Origin: an uncultured Oscillospiraceae bacterium
GTDB lineage: Bacteria > Bacillota > Clostridia > Oscillospirales > Ruminococcaceae
Length of the DNA: 36,586 nucleotides
Assembly: GCA_949743955.1 (NCBI GenBank)
Contig: CATJVQ010000015.1
Span: forward strand, 1 to 36,586
Direction: 5' to 3'
Shown: piece by piece, positions 24,666 to 32,275 of the stretch
Position numbering within the stretch: position 1 is the stretch's first letter
Layout: the number at the start of each line of letters is the position of its first letter
The notes under the pieces: generated by a model
What the model was told of the DNA's origin: nothing
The model's input: only the letters and a program-made list of their open reading frames with translations
The model's database searches: none
Made by a program: the position numbers and the translations under genes

Positions 24666-25001
24666 ATGAAGAAAACGGAAGCGGCGATCCAGCGATGTAA
24701 GACGATGTCAACCCTTCAAAAAATTCTGGGCGGCAAATGGAAGCTCGAAATTCTCTATTATATCGCTTTCCGCGATATTCACCGGTTCGGGGAACTGCAC
24801 AGGCAGATCGGCGAGATAACAGAATCGTCTCTGACAAAGCAGCTCCGAGAGCTGGAGGCCGACAGGTTTCTGATCCGGCACGACTTCAAGGAGATCCCTC
24901 CGCGGGTTGAATACAGCCTCTCCGATCTGGGCAGGAGCTTCATGGAGGTAATGGACACCATGAAAAAGTGGGGAGATCTGCATTTGCCAAAGGAAGAATA
25001 G
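24666..25001 (+). CDS. HxlR-family winged-helix transcriptional regulator
   Basis: 111 residues, the usual length. The winged-helix core is visible in 'LGGKWKLEILYYI' (about 21-34), 'RFGELHRQIGEITESSLTKQLRELEADRFL' (spread over about 40-70; recognition helix in the second half) and 'VEYSLSDLGRSF'. HxlR regulators act as dimers; the YodB/HypR/CatR branch senses quinones or electrophiles through an N-terminal cysteine. Cys11 is the only cysteine and could do so here. AGGAGG lies 9 nt before the ATG; the frame is open further upstream but without a start signal. The operator with core TACT-N7-AGTA immediately upstream implies control of itself and of the divergent radical SAM gene. Confidence 0.92.
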   Translation: MKKTEAAIQRCKTMSTLQKILGGKWKLEILYYIAFRDIHRFGELHRQIGEITESSLTKQLRELEADRFLIRHDFKEIPPRVEYSLSDLGRSFMEVMDTMKKWGDLHLPKEE

Positions 25002-25013
25002 ATTTTTTAAACG

Positions 25014-25067
25014 CTGAATAAAGCGGCAGCGGCAGGGTTTTCTCCCTGCCGCTGCCGCTTTATTCAG
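25014..25067. terminator. Bidirectional terminator with a perfect 24-bp stem
   Basis: 25014-25037 pairs without mismatch with 25044-25067 around a TTTTCT loop. The stem has an AT-rich base (CTGAATAAAG) and a GC-rich top. It separates the convergent hxlR-type gene and rnfB. Confidence 0.92.
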
Positions 25068-25100
25068 AAATGGATCCGAACCGATTCCGCAAAAATTCGC

Positions 25101-25889
25101 CTACTGGATAGCCCCGACCGGACACACCTCACGGCATGCGCCGCAGGAGGTGCACTTCTCCGGATCGACATACGCCAGATTCTGCTGGACAGTGATCGCC
25201 CCGTTCGGACAGGTCTTCTGGCACTTCATGCAGCCGATACAGCCATTACTGCACAGCTTACGCGTGTACGCACCCTTATCGGTGCTGCGGCAGGCCACAA
25301 AGACGTCCGCATGCGCGGGGGCAATCTGAATAATATCATTCGGACACTCACGGGCACACTGCCCGCATCCGACACATTTCTCCTGATCTACAACCGCCAC
25401 ACCGTCTACGATGTGTATCGCGTCGTAAGCGCAGACCTTTACACAGTCGCCGAAGCCCAGACACCCGTGTGAACAGCTCCGGCGCCCCTGATAGAGCGAG
25501 TTGCAGGCCACACACGTCTGCGGACCCATATAGTCCATGATATACCGTGTCGTCGCCAAATGGCCGCGGCAGCGCACCTGCGCTTTCTTCTCTTCCACTG
25601 CGCCGACTTCTGTACCGAGAATCCCGCCGATTTTTCCCGCGACAGCAGGACCGCCGGGCGTGCACAGATTGCCGGGAGCCTCCCCCGCGACCACCTTGGC
25701 CGCGTAATCGTCGCATCCGGCGTAGCCGCAAGAGCCGCAGTTCGCCCCGGGAAGCACCTCCCGCACCGCGCCGACACGCTCATCCACCTGGACAGCGAAG
25801 AATTTCGACGCGAAGGACAGCATCAATCCCGCGAGCAGTCCGATGACGGCCACGATCAAAACCGGAGTCAATATCGCCTGAATATCCAT
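25101..25889 (-). CDS. rnfB: Rnf electron transport complex subunit B
   Basis: 262 residues. N-terminal membrane anchor (about 6-26), a 4Fe-4S domain with Cys51, Cys54, Cys59 and Cys76 ('CGSCGYAGC'), then several ferredoxin-type CxxCxxCxxxCP clusters, clearly at 172-182, 217-227 and 246-256 plus a further Cys set at 139-153. RnfB takes electrons from reduced ferredoxin and passes them into the complex, which pumps Na+ or H+ while reducing NAD+. GGGAGG precedes the ATG. Last gene of the rnfCDGEAB operon, 24 nt after rnfA, and followed by a 24-bp terminator stem. Confidence 0.96.
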   Translation of the reverse strand: MDIQAILTPVLIVAVIGLLAGLMLSFASKFFAVQVDERVGAVREVLPGANCGSCGYAGCDDYAAKVVAGEAPGNLCTPGGPAVAGKIGGILGTEVGAVEEKKAQVRCRGHLATTRYIMDYMGPQTCVACNSLYQGRRSCSHGCLGFGDCVKVCAYDAIHIVDGVAVVDQEKCVGCGQCARECPNDIIQIAPAHADVFVACRSTDKGAYTRKLCSNGCIGCMKCQKTCPNGAITVQQNLAYVDPEKCTSCGACREVCPVGAIQ

Positions 25890-25913
25890 GTTCTGCCTCC
25901 CTTCCCTCCGGCC

Positions 25914-26504
25914 TCAGCCGAAGATTCCCTCAACAACGCCGGAAAAGCCCATAAAGGAGAGCGACACCAGCGACGCCGCAATCAGGACCGAGGGCATCCC
26001 TTTGAAAAACTTCGGAATCGGGGCGCTGTCAATGCGCTGGCGCACACCGCTGAAGAGCACCATCGCCAGCAGGAAGCCCATGCCGATACCGAACGCATAA
26101 AACAGCGACTCTACAAACGTGTAGCTGTTGTCGATGTTCTGGATGGTGACACCGAGCACCGCGCAGTTGGTCGTGATCAGCGGCAGATAGATGCCCAGCG
26201 ATTTGTGTAAGGACGGTACATACCGCTTGAGGATGATTTCCACCAGCTGCACCAGCGCCGCAATGACGAGAATGAAAACGACAGTCTGCATATAACCGAA
26301 GCCGTTGGACTCAAGCAGGCCGTGATAGATGGGGAAGGTCACGGCACTCGCAAGAATCAGGACAAACGTGACCGCCAGACTCATGCCGACCGCCGAATCC
26401 AGCTTCTTGGATACTCCCAAAAACGGGCAGATCCCCAGAAACTGAGTGAGTACCACGTTGTTGACCAGCACGGCCCCGAGCAGGATAATAATCAGCTGAT
26501 TCAT
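25914..26504 (-). CDS. rnfA: Rnf complex subunit A
   Basis: 196 residues and six hydrophobic segments, with the family signature '[20 protein letters not shown]' close to the N-terminus. RnfA and RnfE form the inverted-topology core of the ion-translocating membrane part and share a buried iron-sulfur site using cysteines like the one in 'GICPFLG'. The start is the ATG at 26502-26504, overlapping the rnfE stop as ATGA and preceded by GGAGGG. An upstream in-frame ATG has no ribosome binding site. Confidence 0.96.
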   Translation of the reverse strand: MNQLIIILLGAVLVNNVVLTQFLGICPFLGVSKKLDSAVGMSLAVTFVLILASAVTFPIYHGLLESNGFGYMQTVVFILVIAALVQLVEIILKRYVPSLHKSLGIYLPLITTNCAVLGVTIQNIDNSYTFVESLFYAFGIGMGFLLAMVLFSGVRQRIDSAPIPKFFKGMPSVLIAASLVSLSFMGFSGVVEGIFG

Positions 26505-27178
26505 TCCGCTTTCCCTCCTTCGGCACACTCCGCGCCCTCAGCGCAGCCCGCGCATCCGGCGCACTTGGATTTGCGCTGGAGAATCTTCCCTCCGGAAATC
26601 CAGTTGCATATGGCCACCACGAAGCCGAACGTCATGAATCCTCCCGGCGGGAGGCTGAAGACGGAGATGGTCATCGCTTCCGGCAGCAGGCGCAGGCCGA
26701 ACCATGTCCCCGCGCCGAGAATCTCACGGATACTGCCGATGACAAGCAGCGCGATGGTAAAGCCAATCCCCATACCAATCGCATCGAGCGCCGAATTGCC
26801 GACTGAATTCTTGCTCGCAAACATCTCGGCGCGCCCGAGGATGATGCAGTTAACCACGATCAGCGGCAGGTATATGCCCAGTGCCTTGTCGAGATCCGGC
26901 GTATAAGCTTTCACCAGAAGCTGGACAATCGTGACAAATCCGGCGATCACCACGATATAACAGGGAATGCGCACCTTATCCGGAATGACGCGGCTGAGCA
27001 GCGAAATGACCACATTCGATCCGAGCAGCACCAGCGTCGCGGCAATCCCCATGCCGATACCGTTCTGCGCCATCGTCGTGACAGCCAGTGTCGGGCAGGT
27101 GCCCAGCAGGAGAACCAGCACCGGATTCTCTTTGATGAGACCGGCCGTTAAATATTTCAGGTTCAGTTTTTCCGCCAT
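26501..27178 (-). CDS. rnfE: Rnf complex subunit E, with cysteine-rich C-terminal tail
   Basis: 225 residues, six hydrophobic segments and the family signature '[19 protein letters not shown]' near the N-terminus, with the buried cluster cysteine in 'GTCPTLA'. It pairs with RnfA in the membrane. After the last membrane segment it carries a soluble tail of about 25 residues with four cysteines in Ala/Gly/Glu repeats ('[18 protein letters not shown]'), beyond the usual RnfE core. The ATG lies 3 nt after the rnfG stop; the GGGGG of the last rnfG codons serves as its ribosome binding site. Confidence 0.95.
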   Translation of the reverse strand: MAEKLNLKYLTAGLIKENPVLVLLLGTCPTLAVTTMAQNGIGMGIAATLVLLGSNVVISLLSRVIPDKVRIPCYIVVIAGFVTIVQLLVKAYTPDLDKALGIYLPLIVVNCIILGRAEMFASKNSVGNSALDAIGMGIGFTIALLVIGSIREILGAGTWFGLRLLPEAMTISVFSLPPGGFMTFGFVVAICNWISGGKILQRKSKCAGCAGCAEGAECAEGGKAE

Positions 27179-27181
27179 CCC

Positions 27182-27697
27182 TCATACCCCCTTTGCCGCA
27201 TCCAGCGCAGCGCGGATGCCGTTTTTGAGCGCCGTCGAAGAGACTGTGGATCCGGCGATGGAATCCACCTCGTCCGGGCCGGTTTTGCCGGTAAAGCGGG
27301 ACGTGTAGTCCGCCGCCATGACACGGCTCCCGAGGCCCTGTGTCTCGCTCTGCTCGAGCACCTTCACGCCGCAGATGGTCCCCTCCGGGTCGACGCCCAC
27401 CATGATAACGACGTTCCCGCCGTACCCCTTGGATGTCACCCGGCAGACGACACCCGCGCCGTTCCCGGCCGTGTATACGGCGTTCACCCCGTCCGGCAGG
27501 CCAGCGGTTACGGCATCCCCGAACGAATCCGCGCTCGGGAGCACCTCCATGAGGGCGGCCTGTTCGGTGATGCGGTTGTTTTCCTCAATGATCGGGTTCG
27601 CAACACTGTATGTCAGGCTCAGCGCCGCCGATACGACCAAGCAGATGATTGTCAGTACGGCGGTAGGAATGACAAAGCTCTTTGTCAGATCGTTCAT
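27182..27697 (-). CDS. rnfG: Rnf complex subunit G (FMN-binding)
   Basis: 171 residues: one N-terminal membrane helix (about 8-30) and an extracytoplasmic FMN-binding domain ('VKVLEQSETQGLGSRV' near 112-126). RnfG carries FMN bound by phosphoester to a threonine in an S/T-G-A/S-T motif. Here the site reads A148-G-S-T151-V-S-S, so the acceptor Thr is kept but the leading Ser is Ala. ATG overlaps the rnfD stop as ATGA. Attachment of FMN needs ApbE, whose gene in this operon is interrupted. Confidence 0.95.
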   Translation of the reverse strand: MNDLTKSFVIPTAVLTIICLVVSAALSLTYSVANPIIEENNRITEQAALMEVLPSADSFGDAVTAGLPDGVNAVYTAGNGAGVVCRVTSKGYGGNVVIMVGVDPEGTICGVKVLEQSETQGLGSRVMAADYTSRFTGKTGPDEVDSIAGSTVSSTALKNGIRAALDAAKGV

Positions 27698-28665
27698 GCC
27701 TGCCCCTCCTTTGCCTGCTTCTTTTCGGGTTTCAGGACGCCGAACGGCGTCGTACGCGTCAGTGCGTTAATGTGCGGCACAAGGATGTTCATAAAGAAGA
27801 TCGCAAACGAAACGCCCTCCGGATAATTGCCGAACACTCGGATAAGCATCGTAATCAGCCCGCATCCAAAGGCAAAGATGAGCTTTCCCTTCGTCGTGGA
27901 GGGGGAGGTGGTGTAATCCGTCGCCATGAAGATGGCGCCGATGAGCGCACCGCCGGAGAGGATGTGATAGAGCGGATCCACCCCCATCAGGAGTGCAAGG
28001 ACGAACATGGTGCCTAAGAACATCAGCGGGACATGCGGCTGGATCACCCCGCGGACAAGCAGGTAAATCCCGCCGAGGATAAGCGTCAGCGCCGCCGCTT
28101 CACCCAGGCAGCCGCCGCGCAGTCCGAAAAACATCTGCCATTTCGAGGGCATGTCCGCGAGATTTCCCTGCCCGAGGAGGGCAAGCGGGGTCGCGCCCGC
28201 AACGAGGGCGACACCGTTATCCGTCTGCTGCGGGATGAGCCAGTTTGTCATCGGCGTAGCAAACGCGACGAGCAGGAACACGCGCGCACCGATGGCCGGA
28301 TTGATGAAATTGTGCCCGATCCCGCCGAAAAGCTGCTTAACAACCACAACCGCAAAGAACGAACCGACAACGGCAATCCAAATCGGAATCGTCACCGGCA
28401 GGTTATAGGCGAGCAGTACGCCGGTCACAGCGGCGCTCAAATCACTAATGGTATTCTCACGCTTCATCAAAAGACGGGAGAGGTACTCGAACACCACGCA
28501 CGACGCCACACAGACAGCCGTTACCAGCAGGGCGCGCCAGCCGAAAGCATAGATGGACAGCAGCAGGGTCGGCGCGAGGGCGATGAGCACATCGCGCATG
28601 ATGACCTGTGTCGTCACATCCGTGCGAATATGCGGGGACGACTTGACAACGAATCGCTCAGACAT
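27694..28665 (-). CDS. rnfD: Rnf complex subunit D (FMN-binding membrane subunit)
   Basis: 323 residues with several hydrophobic segments. Typical 'SSPHIRT' near the N-terminus and the covalent flavin site 'AGATPLA' at 156-162 with acceptor Thr159; again the usual leading Ser or Thr is Ala. 'GYYPEG'-like 'GNYPEGVSFAIFFMN' (about 279-293) is characteristic. The frame is open 40 codons further upstream inside rnfC, but GGGAGG precedes the ATG at 28663-28665, which overlaps the rnfC stop (TAATG). Confidence 0.95.
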   Translation of the reverse strand: MSERFVVKSSPHIRTDVTTQVIMRDVLIALAPTLLLSIYAFGWRALLVTAVCVASCVVFEYLSRLLMKRENTISDLSAAVTGVLLAYNLPVTIPIWIAVVGSFFAVVVVKQLFGGIGHNFINPAIGARVFLLVAFATPMTNWLIPQQTDNGVALVAGATPLALLGQGNLADMPSKWQMFFGLRGGCLGEAAALTLILGGIYLLVRGVIQPHVPLMFLGTMFVLALLMGVDPLYHILSGGALIGAIFMATDYTTSPSTTKGKLIFAFGCGLITMLIRVFGNYPEGVSFAIFFMNILVPHINALTRTTPFGVLKPEKKQAKEGQA

Positions 28666-29993
28666 TATGACTTCCCTCCCGTTTTCTTCGCTTCTGCGGC
28701 GAGCAGCTTCTTGCCCAGCCGGTTTGTCTGCACCAGCGGGCGGCGTGCCGGGCAGACGAAGGAGCAGCAGCCGCACTCCATGCACAGCGGAAGATTCAGC
28801 TTGCGCAGCATGGCTGTGTCCCTCGCCTGATACGCCGCCTCAAAGTTGGCGGGCATCAGGTGATACGGGCAGGTACGGATACAGCGCCCGCACCGGATAC
28901 ATGCGGTCTCCTTGAGCTGGCTCTCGTCCACACTGTCGAAGACAAGCAGCGCGTTGTTGCTCTTGATCACGGGATATGTATCGCTGAGCACCGCTGTGCC
29001 CATCATGGGGCCGCCGGAAATCATCAGCCGCGGCTCGGCCTTGTAGCCGCCGCAGAATTCAGCCAGATCCCGGTACGTTGTCCCGATGACAGCGGTGACA
29101 TTCTGCGGCTTGGCAATGGCAGATCCGTCTACCGTCAGCGTCTTTTCGACAAGCGGCATGCCTGTCTTCATATACCGCGAGATAAACGCGACCGACGTCA
29201 CGTTCGAAACGATGATACCCACCTCGTTCGGGAGCTTGCCCGCGGGGATGACACGGCCCGTCGTCTCATAGGCGATAACCTTTTCCGCCCCCTTCGGGTA
29301 CAGATCGTTGAGCTCCACCACCGAGACGCCCTTCATCCCGCTTGTCTTCTCCCGCAGGAGCTCAATCGCTTTCGGCTTGTTCTTTTCGATACCGATGACT
29401 GCTTTCTCCAGATCCAGATATTTCTGGAGGATGGCAATGCCGTCGATCACATCCTCCCAGGCGTCGATCATGGTGCGGTAATCCGTCGTGATATACGGCT
29501 CGCATTCCGCGCCGTTGACAACAAGCGTATCCACCTCCGGCAGATTCTTCGGGTTAAACTTGATAAACGATGGGAATCCCGCGCCGCCTAGGCCCACCAG
29601 CCCAGACGCCTTCATCGCCGCGATAAAGCCGGCGGTATCGTTCACCTCGGGAGGCTTCACGGATTCGTCCACAGTCTGCTTTCCGTCCGTCTCAATGACG
29701 ACGCATACCGCGCGCACTGAATTGACGTTGATGATTTCGATCATGTCCGTCACTGTGCCGGACACGCTCGAATGAATGGGCGAAGAGAGGAACGCATCGC
29801 TCGAGCCGATGAGCTGGCCGACACATACGGTATCCCCCTTCGCGATCAGCGGCTTACAGGGCGCTCCCATGTGCTGCTGCATGGAGATATACACCTTTTC
29901 CGGAACCGGCATGCGCACGGCAGAGCAATCCTCTGTCGCATGCTTATTGTGCGGCGCATGCACGCCGCTTAGCGTTTTTTTCCCAAACGTCAC
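28665..29993 (-). CDS. rnfC: Rnf complex subunit C (NADH-binding)
   Basis: 442 residues. N-terminal barrel-sandwich-like domain, a Complex I 51-kDa-type FMN/NAD(H) domain with 'GLVGLGGAGFP' (131-141) and 'VVNGAECEP' (158-166), a SLBB-like part, and two 4Fe-4S clusters: Cys365, 368, 371, 375 and Cys404, 407, 410, 414. It is the cytoplasmic subunit where NAD+ is reduced. The start is GTG at 29991-29993, 8 nt after GAGGAGG. First structural gene of the rnf set, 96 nt after the Gx-transporter gene. No convincing promoter was seen in that gap. Confidence 0.96.
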   Translation of the reverse strand: MTFGKKTLSGVHAPHNKHATEDCSAVRMPVPEKVYISMQQHMGAPCKPLIAKGDTVCVGQLIGSSDAFLSSPIHSSVSGTVTDMIEIINVNSVRAVCVVIETDGKQTVDESVKPPEVNDTAGFIAAMKASGLVGLGGAGFPSFIKFNPKNLPEVDTLVVNGAECEPYITTDYRTMIDAWEDVIDGIAILQKYLDLEKAVIGIEKNKPKAIELLREKTSGMKGVSVVELNDLYPKGAEKVIAYETTGRVIPAGKLPNEVGIIVSNVTSVAFISRYMKTGMPLVEKTLTVDGSAIAKPQNVTAVIGTTYRDLAEFCGGYKAEPRLMISGGPMMGTAVLSDTYPVIKSNNALLVFDSVDESQLKETACIRCGRCIRTCPYHLMPANFEAAYQARDTAMLRKLNLPLCMECGCCSFVCPARRPLVQTNRLGKKLLAAEAKKTGGKS

Positions 29994-30089
29994 TCCTCAA
30001 ACCTCCTCAATTTTCCAGAAATCCGTGTATTACGATAATGCCAAGCCTTTTTGCTCATCGCCGTAAACAGTGGCGGCAAAACATAACGG

Positions 30090-30124
30090 TTATTGCTTCC
30101 AAACCTTTAATTTGGAAGCAATAA
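30090..30124 (-). terminator. Hairpin formed by the 3' end of the Gx-transporter coding sequence
   Basis: A perfect 14-bp inverted repeat (30090-30103 with 30111-30124) with a 7-nt loop; the stop codon is part of the stem. No T-tract follows, so it may attenuate or protect the transcript end rather than terminate fully. Confidence 0.55.
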
Positions 30125-30608
30125 AATACGGCTCAGCCGCCCGATAGATGCTCCCGGTCATCCATCCCGCGGCCACGCCCGAAACGAGCAGAACCGGCAT
30201 ATAATAAAAAAGGTAAGAGCTTCCCATCACAGTCATAGCGGCCAGTATCTGGGCAATGTTGTGACTGACCGCTCCGGCCATGCAGAGCATCCGGCGGCTC
30301 ACCTCTGTCCGGCGGACACTCAAGAGCGCCAGCATCACCAGAACGGAGCATATACCGCCCGCCAGGCTCAGAATCCCCGCCACAAAACCGCGGACCAAGA
30401 GCACAAATCCCGCCTTGAGAACGGCCAGCGTCACTGCGCGCCCATGTCCCAAGAGCAGCATCACCATCAGCACCGCGATATTGGACAGCCCCAGCCGGAC
30501 GCCGGGCGGTAGCGCCATCATCCCGCACAGCGCCGACTCAAAAAAACTCAGCGCCGACGCCGCAGCTAGGAATAGCCCCAACACAGCGACCTCCCTCGCG
30601 GTTTTCAC
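30090..30608 (-). CDS. Gx transporter family / heptaprenyl diphosphate synthase component I-like membrane protein
   Basis: 172 residues with five or six hydrophobic segments and the signature 'ALPPGVRLGLSNIAVLMVMLLLG' split over about 32-54, matching the Hpre_diP_synt_I (Gx transporter) family. Members usually sit between apbE and rnfC in Clostridia, as here. The old name comes from operon context; an S-component-like transport role is now considered more likely. GTG start at 30606-30608 with GGAGGGG upstream; it overlaps, as GTGA, the far end of the apbE reading frame. The last 11 codons form a perfect hairpin. Confidence 0.88.
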   Translation of the reverse strand: MKTAREVAVLGLFLAAASALSFFESALCGMMALPPGVRLGLSNIAVLMVMLLLGHGRAVTLAVLKAGFVLLVRGFVAGILSLAGGICSVLVMLALLSVRRTEVSRRMLCMAGAVSHNIAQILAAMTVMGSSYLFYYMPVLLVSGVAAGWMTGSIYRAAEPYFIASKLKVWKQ

Positions 30609-30778
30609 CCTGTCCCCTCCGTTTCTCTCCCGAGAAAATGGAAACGGTACGGACTGTCCGCTTCCGGCTCAAAAACGCCTTCCAATGCGGCGGAACAGTA
30701 GACTTCCATTTCTTCGTCCACGGCGATCACCTGATAGTCCGGTCTGTCCAGATGGCGGGCCAGTACCTCATCCTTTCA
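30605..30778 (-). pseudogene. C-terminal part of apbE cut off by an in-frame TGA
   Basis: The TGA at 30776-30778 ends apbE, but the same frame continues for 56 codons to a TGA at 30605-30607. The continuation reads like the normal ApbE C-terminus ('ARHLDRPDYQVIAVDEEMEV', matching the family's '...GVEALLVDEDGKVYV'), and its final TGA overlaps the GTG of the next gene by 4 nt, as expected of an intact operon gene. The TGA occupies the place of a Gly codon (GGA to TGA is one base change). Confidence 0.85.
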
Positions 30779-31672
30779 CGCCACAAAAAGCGCAGTCGAC
30801 AGAAGATCGGCAAGCATCCCATCCTCACTGACGACGGTGACGGAGATGAGCCCTCCTCTGGCGGGGAATCCCGTCCGGGGATCGATCAGGTGGTGATAGC
30901 GTATGCCGTCCTGCTCGAAGTACCGTTCATAATCCCCGCTGGTCGCCATCGTCTGCCCGTCCAGCGAGATGACACCGAAATACTCCCCCAGCGCCCCTCG
31001 CGGCGAACGTATGCCGATACGGAAAGCCTGTCCGGTGTCCGGGCGACGGCCGCGCACAGCGACATTCCCCCCCAGCGAGACGAGGCCGTTCCGGATTTCA
31101 TATTCATCCATCACATCGAATATGAAACCCGCGGCATATCCCTTCGCAGAACCGCCGAGATCCACGCCCTGCCCCGCCTTTTCAAGCCTGGCCGACTGTG
31201 CCGCCTCATCAAGCGTGAGACTGCCGGCATCCACCAGCTCCAATGCCTGGGCAATCTCCTCGCCCCTCGGGATATGTGGATTCTCCCCTGTCACGCCCCA
31301 TAACGTGGAGAGCGGGGCTATCGCCAGATCAAATGTCTTTTCTGAGCGGAGGCTAAACTCTTTTGCCCTCTCCAAAAGCATGTATGTATCCGGGGAGAGC
31401 GGCGTCCATTCCCCACTTCCCGCCCGGCGGTTCAGGGAAGCGACCTCACTGCCCGGACGGTACAGGGAAATAGCCTCTTCCAAACGCCTGAAACGGCCCA
31501 ACAGATCCTCAGCGGCCTCCCGGGCCCGGCGCCCATACAGAGTCACTTCAATGAATGTATCCATGGCGAAAGCGGTGGTCCGGTATACCGGCTCCTGCCG
31601 CAGGAAAAACCATATACACCCGGCAGACAGCATCGCTGTTAACAAAATGGCTCCCACTTTTCGGATTCTCAC
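30776..31672 (-). CDS. apbE: FAD:protein FMN transferase ApbE, truncated by in-frame TGA
   Basis: 298 residues before the stop; 355 codons if the TGA were sense, close to the family's usual size. A lipoprotein signal with LSAGC (Cys19) predicts an extracytoplasmic, lipid-anchored enzyme. Family motifs are present: 'AMDTFIEVTLYG', 'LYRPGSEVASLN', 'VDLGGSAKGYAAG' (about 170-182), 'LVSLGGNVAVRG', 'HHLIDPRTGFPA' and the Mg2+ site 'ADLLSTALF'. ApbE links FMN to Thr in RnfD and RnfG. The catalytic core is complete, but the last strand and helix are lost, so activity is doubtful. GTG start after GGGGGAA. Confidence 0.88.
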   Translation of the reverse strand: MRIRKVGAILLTAMLSAGCIWFFLRQEPVYRTTAFAMDTFIEVTLYGRRAREAAEDLLGRFRRLEEAISLYRPGSEVASLNRRAGSGEWTPLSPDTYMLLERAKEFSLRSEKTFDLAIAPLSTLWGVTGENPHIPRGEEIAQALELVDAGSLTLDEAAQSARLEKAGQGVDLGGSAKGYAAGFIFDVMDEYEIRNGLVSLGGNVAVRGRRPDTGQAFRIGIRSPRGALGEYFGVISLDGQTMATSGDYERYFEQDGIRYHHLIDPRTGFPARGGLISVTVVSEDGMLADLLSTALFVA

Positions 31673-31704
31673 ACTGCTTCCCCCACCAGACGCTCAATAG
31701 GAAA

Positions 31705-31735
31705 AAACAGTGGACCCACTGGAAGTCCACTGTTT
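31705..31735 (-). terminator. Terminator after the CD1247-domain gene
   Basis: A perfect 11-bp stem (31705-31715 with 31725-31735), a 9-nt loop and a minus-strand T-run (31702-31707), 12 nt after the stop codon. apbE begins about 30 nt downstream without an obvious promoter, so some readthrough may feed the rnf operon. Confidence 0.85.
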
Positions 31736-31747
31736 AAAAGCCGAAGA

Positions 31748-32191
31748 TTACTCTCCTTTTTCGTCCTCTACCTCATCAGCTTCTTCCCCATCACACGCAT
31801 CACAGCACCCGCAATCGCATCCATCCAGTTCAAACTCCAGCTCTTCGCCGCAGCTCGGGCACTCAATGGAGCCGTTGCAGAGCATGTCATAATCAAAGCA
31901 GATTTTTTCGCCGCACTTCGGGCAGGAGGCTTCATAGATCTCTTCATCGTCGTCTTCGTCGTCTTCCTCATCCTCATAGAGGTCGCTTTCAATGGATGCC
32001 ATCCCATCATCAAGCGCTTCCACTTCTTCGGACAGCTCGTCGAGTCCATCCTCCACATCGGCTATGCTGTACGCCATATCCTCAAGGACATTGATAATCT
32101 CCCGGAGGAGTTTTCCTTCATTGGTCGTATCGTCAATCGCCATACCTTCACATAGTCCCCGCAGATAAGCAACCTTTTCTGTCACAGTCAT
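31748..32191 (-). CDS. CD1247 N-terminal domain-containing protein with zinc-ribbon motifs
   Basis: 147 residues. The N-terminal helical region 'VTEKVAYLRGLCEGM' fits the CD1247 N-terminal domain of clostridia. An acidic coiled region follows (Asp/Glu run near 72-84), then a zinc-ribbon-like 'CPKCGEKICF...CPSCGEELEF' and a second Cys-rich stretch 'CDCGCCDAC'. The function is unknown; protein or nucleic-acid binding are both possible. GGGAGG precedes the ATG at 32189-32191, so an in-frame ATG seven codons earlier was rejected. It follows efp. Confidence 0.85.
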   Translation of the reverse strand: MTVTEKVAYLRGLCEGMAIDDTTNEGKLLREIINVLEDMAYSIADVEDGLDELSEEVEALDDGMASIESDLYEDEEDDEDDDEEIYEASCPKCGEKICFDYDMLCNGSIECPSCGEELEFELDGCDCGCCDACDGEEADEVEDEKGE

Positions 32192-32232
32192 GGTGCTACC
32201 TCCCTTATCCATTCAAATTTTCAAATCGAAAA

Positions 32233-32248
32233 TACCGATCTCCCGGTA
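32233..32248 (-). terminator. Weak hairpin after efp
   Basis: A 5-bp stem TACCG/CGGTA with a 6-nt loop, then TTTTC on the minus strand, between efp and the CD1247-domain gene. Probably an inefficient terminator. Confidence 0.4.
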
Positions 32249-32275
32249 CTCCTTACATCACTGCACAAGGAAGCA

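Noticed and set aside
25014-25067. The 24-bp perfect palindrome as a mobile-element end or attachment site
   Set aside because: Its position between two convergent stop codons and its hairpin shape are fully explained by a bidirectional terminator.
30776-30778. TGA in apbE as a selenocysteine codon or as a sense codon of an altered genetic code
   Set aside because: The family has Gly, not Cys or Sec, at this place, and no SECIS-like hairpin is evident just downstream. TGA is clearly a stop elsewhere (the ftsH, sirtuin and rnfE stops, among others), so a global recoding is excluded.
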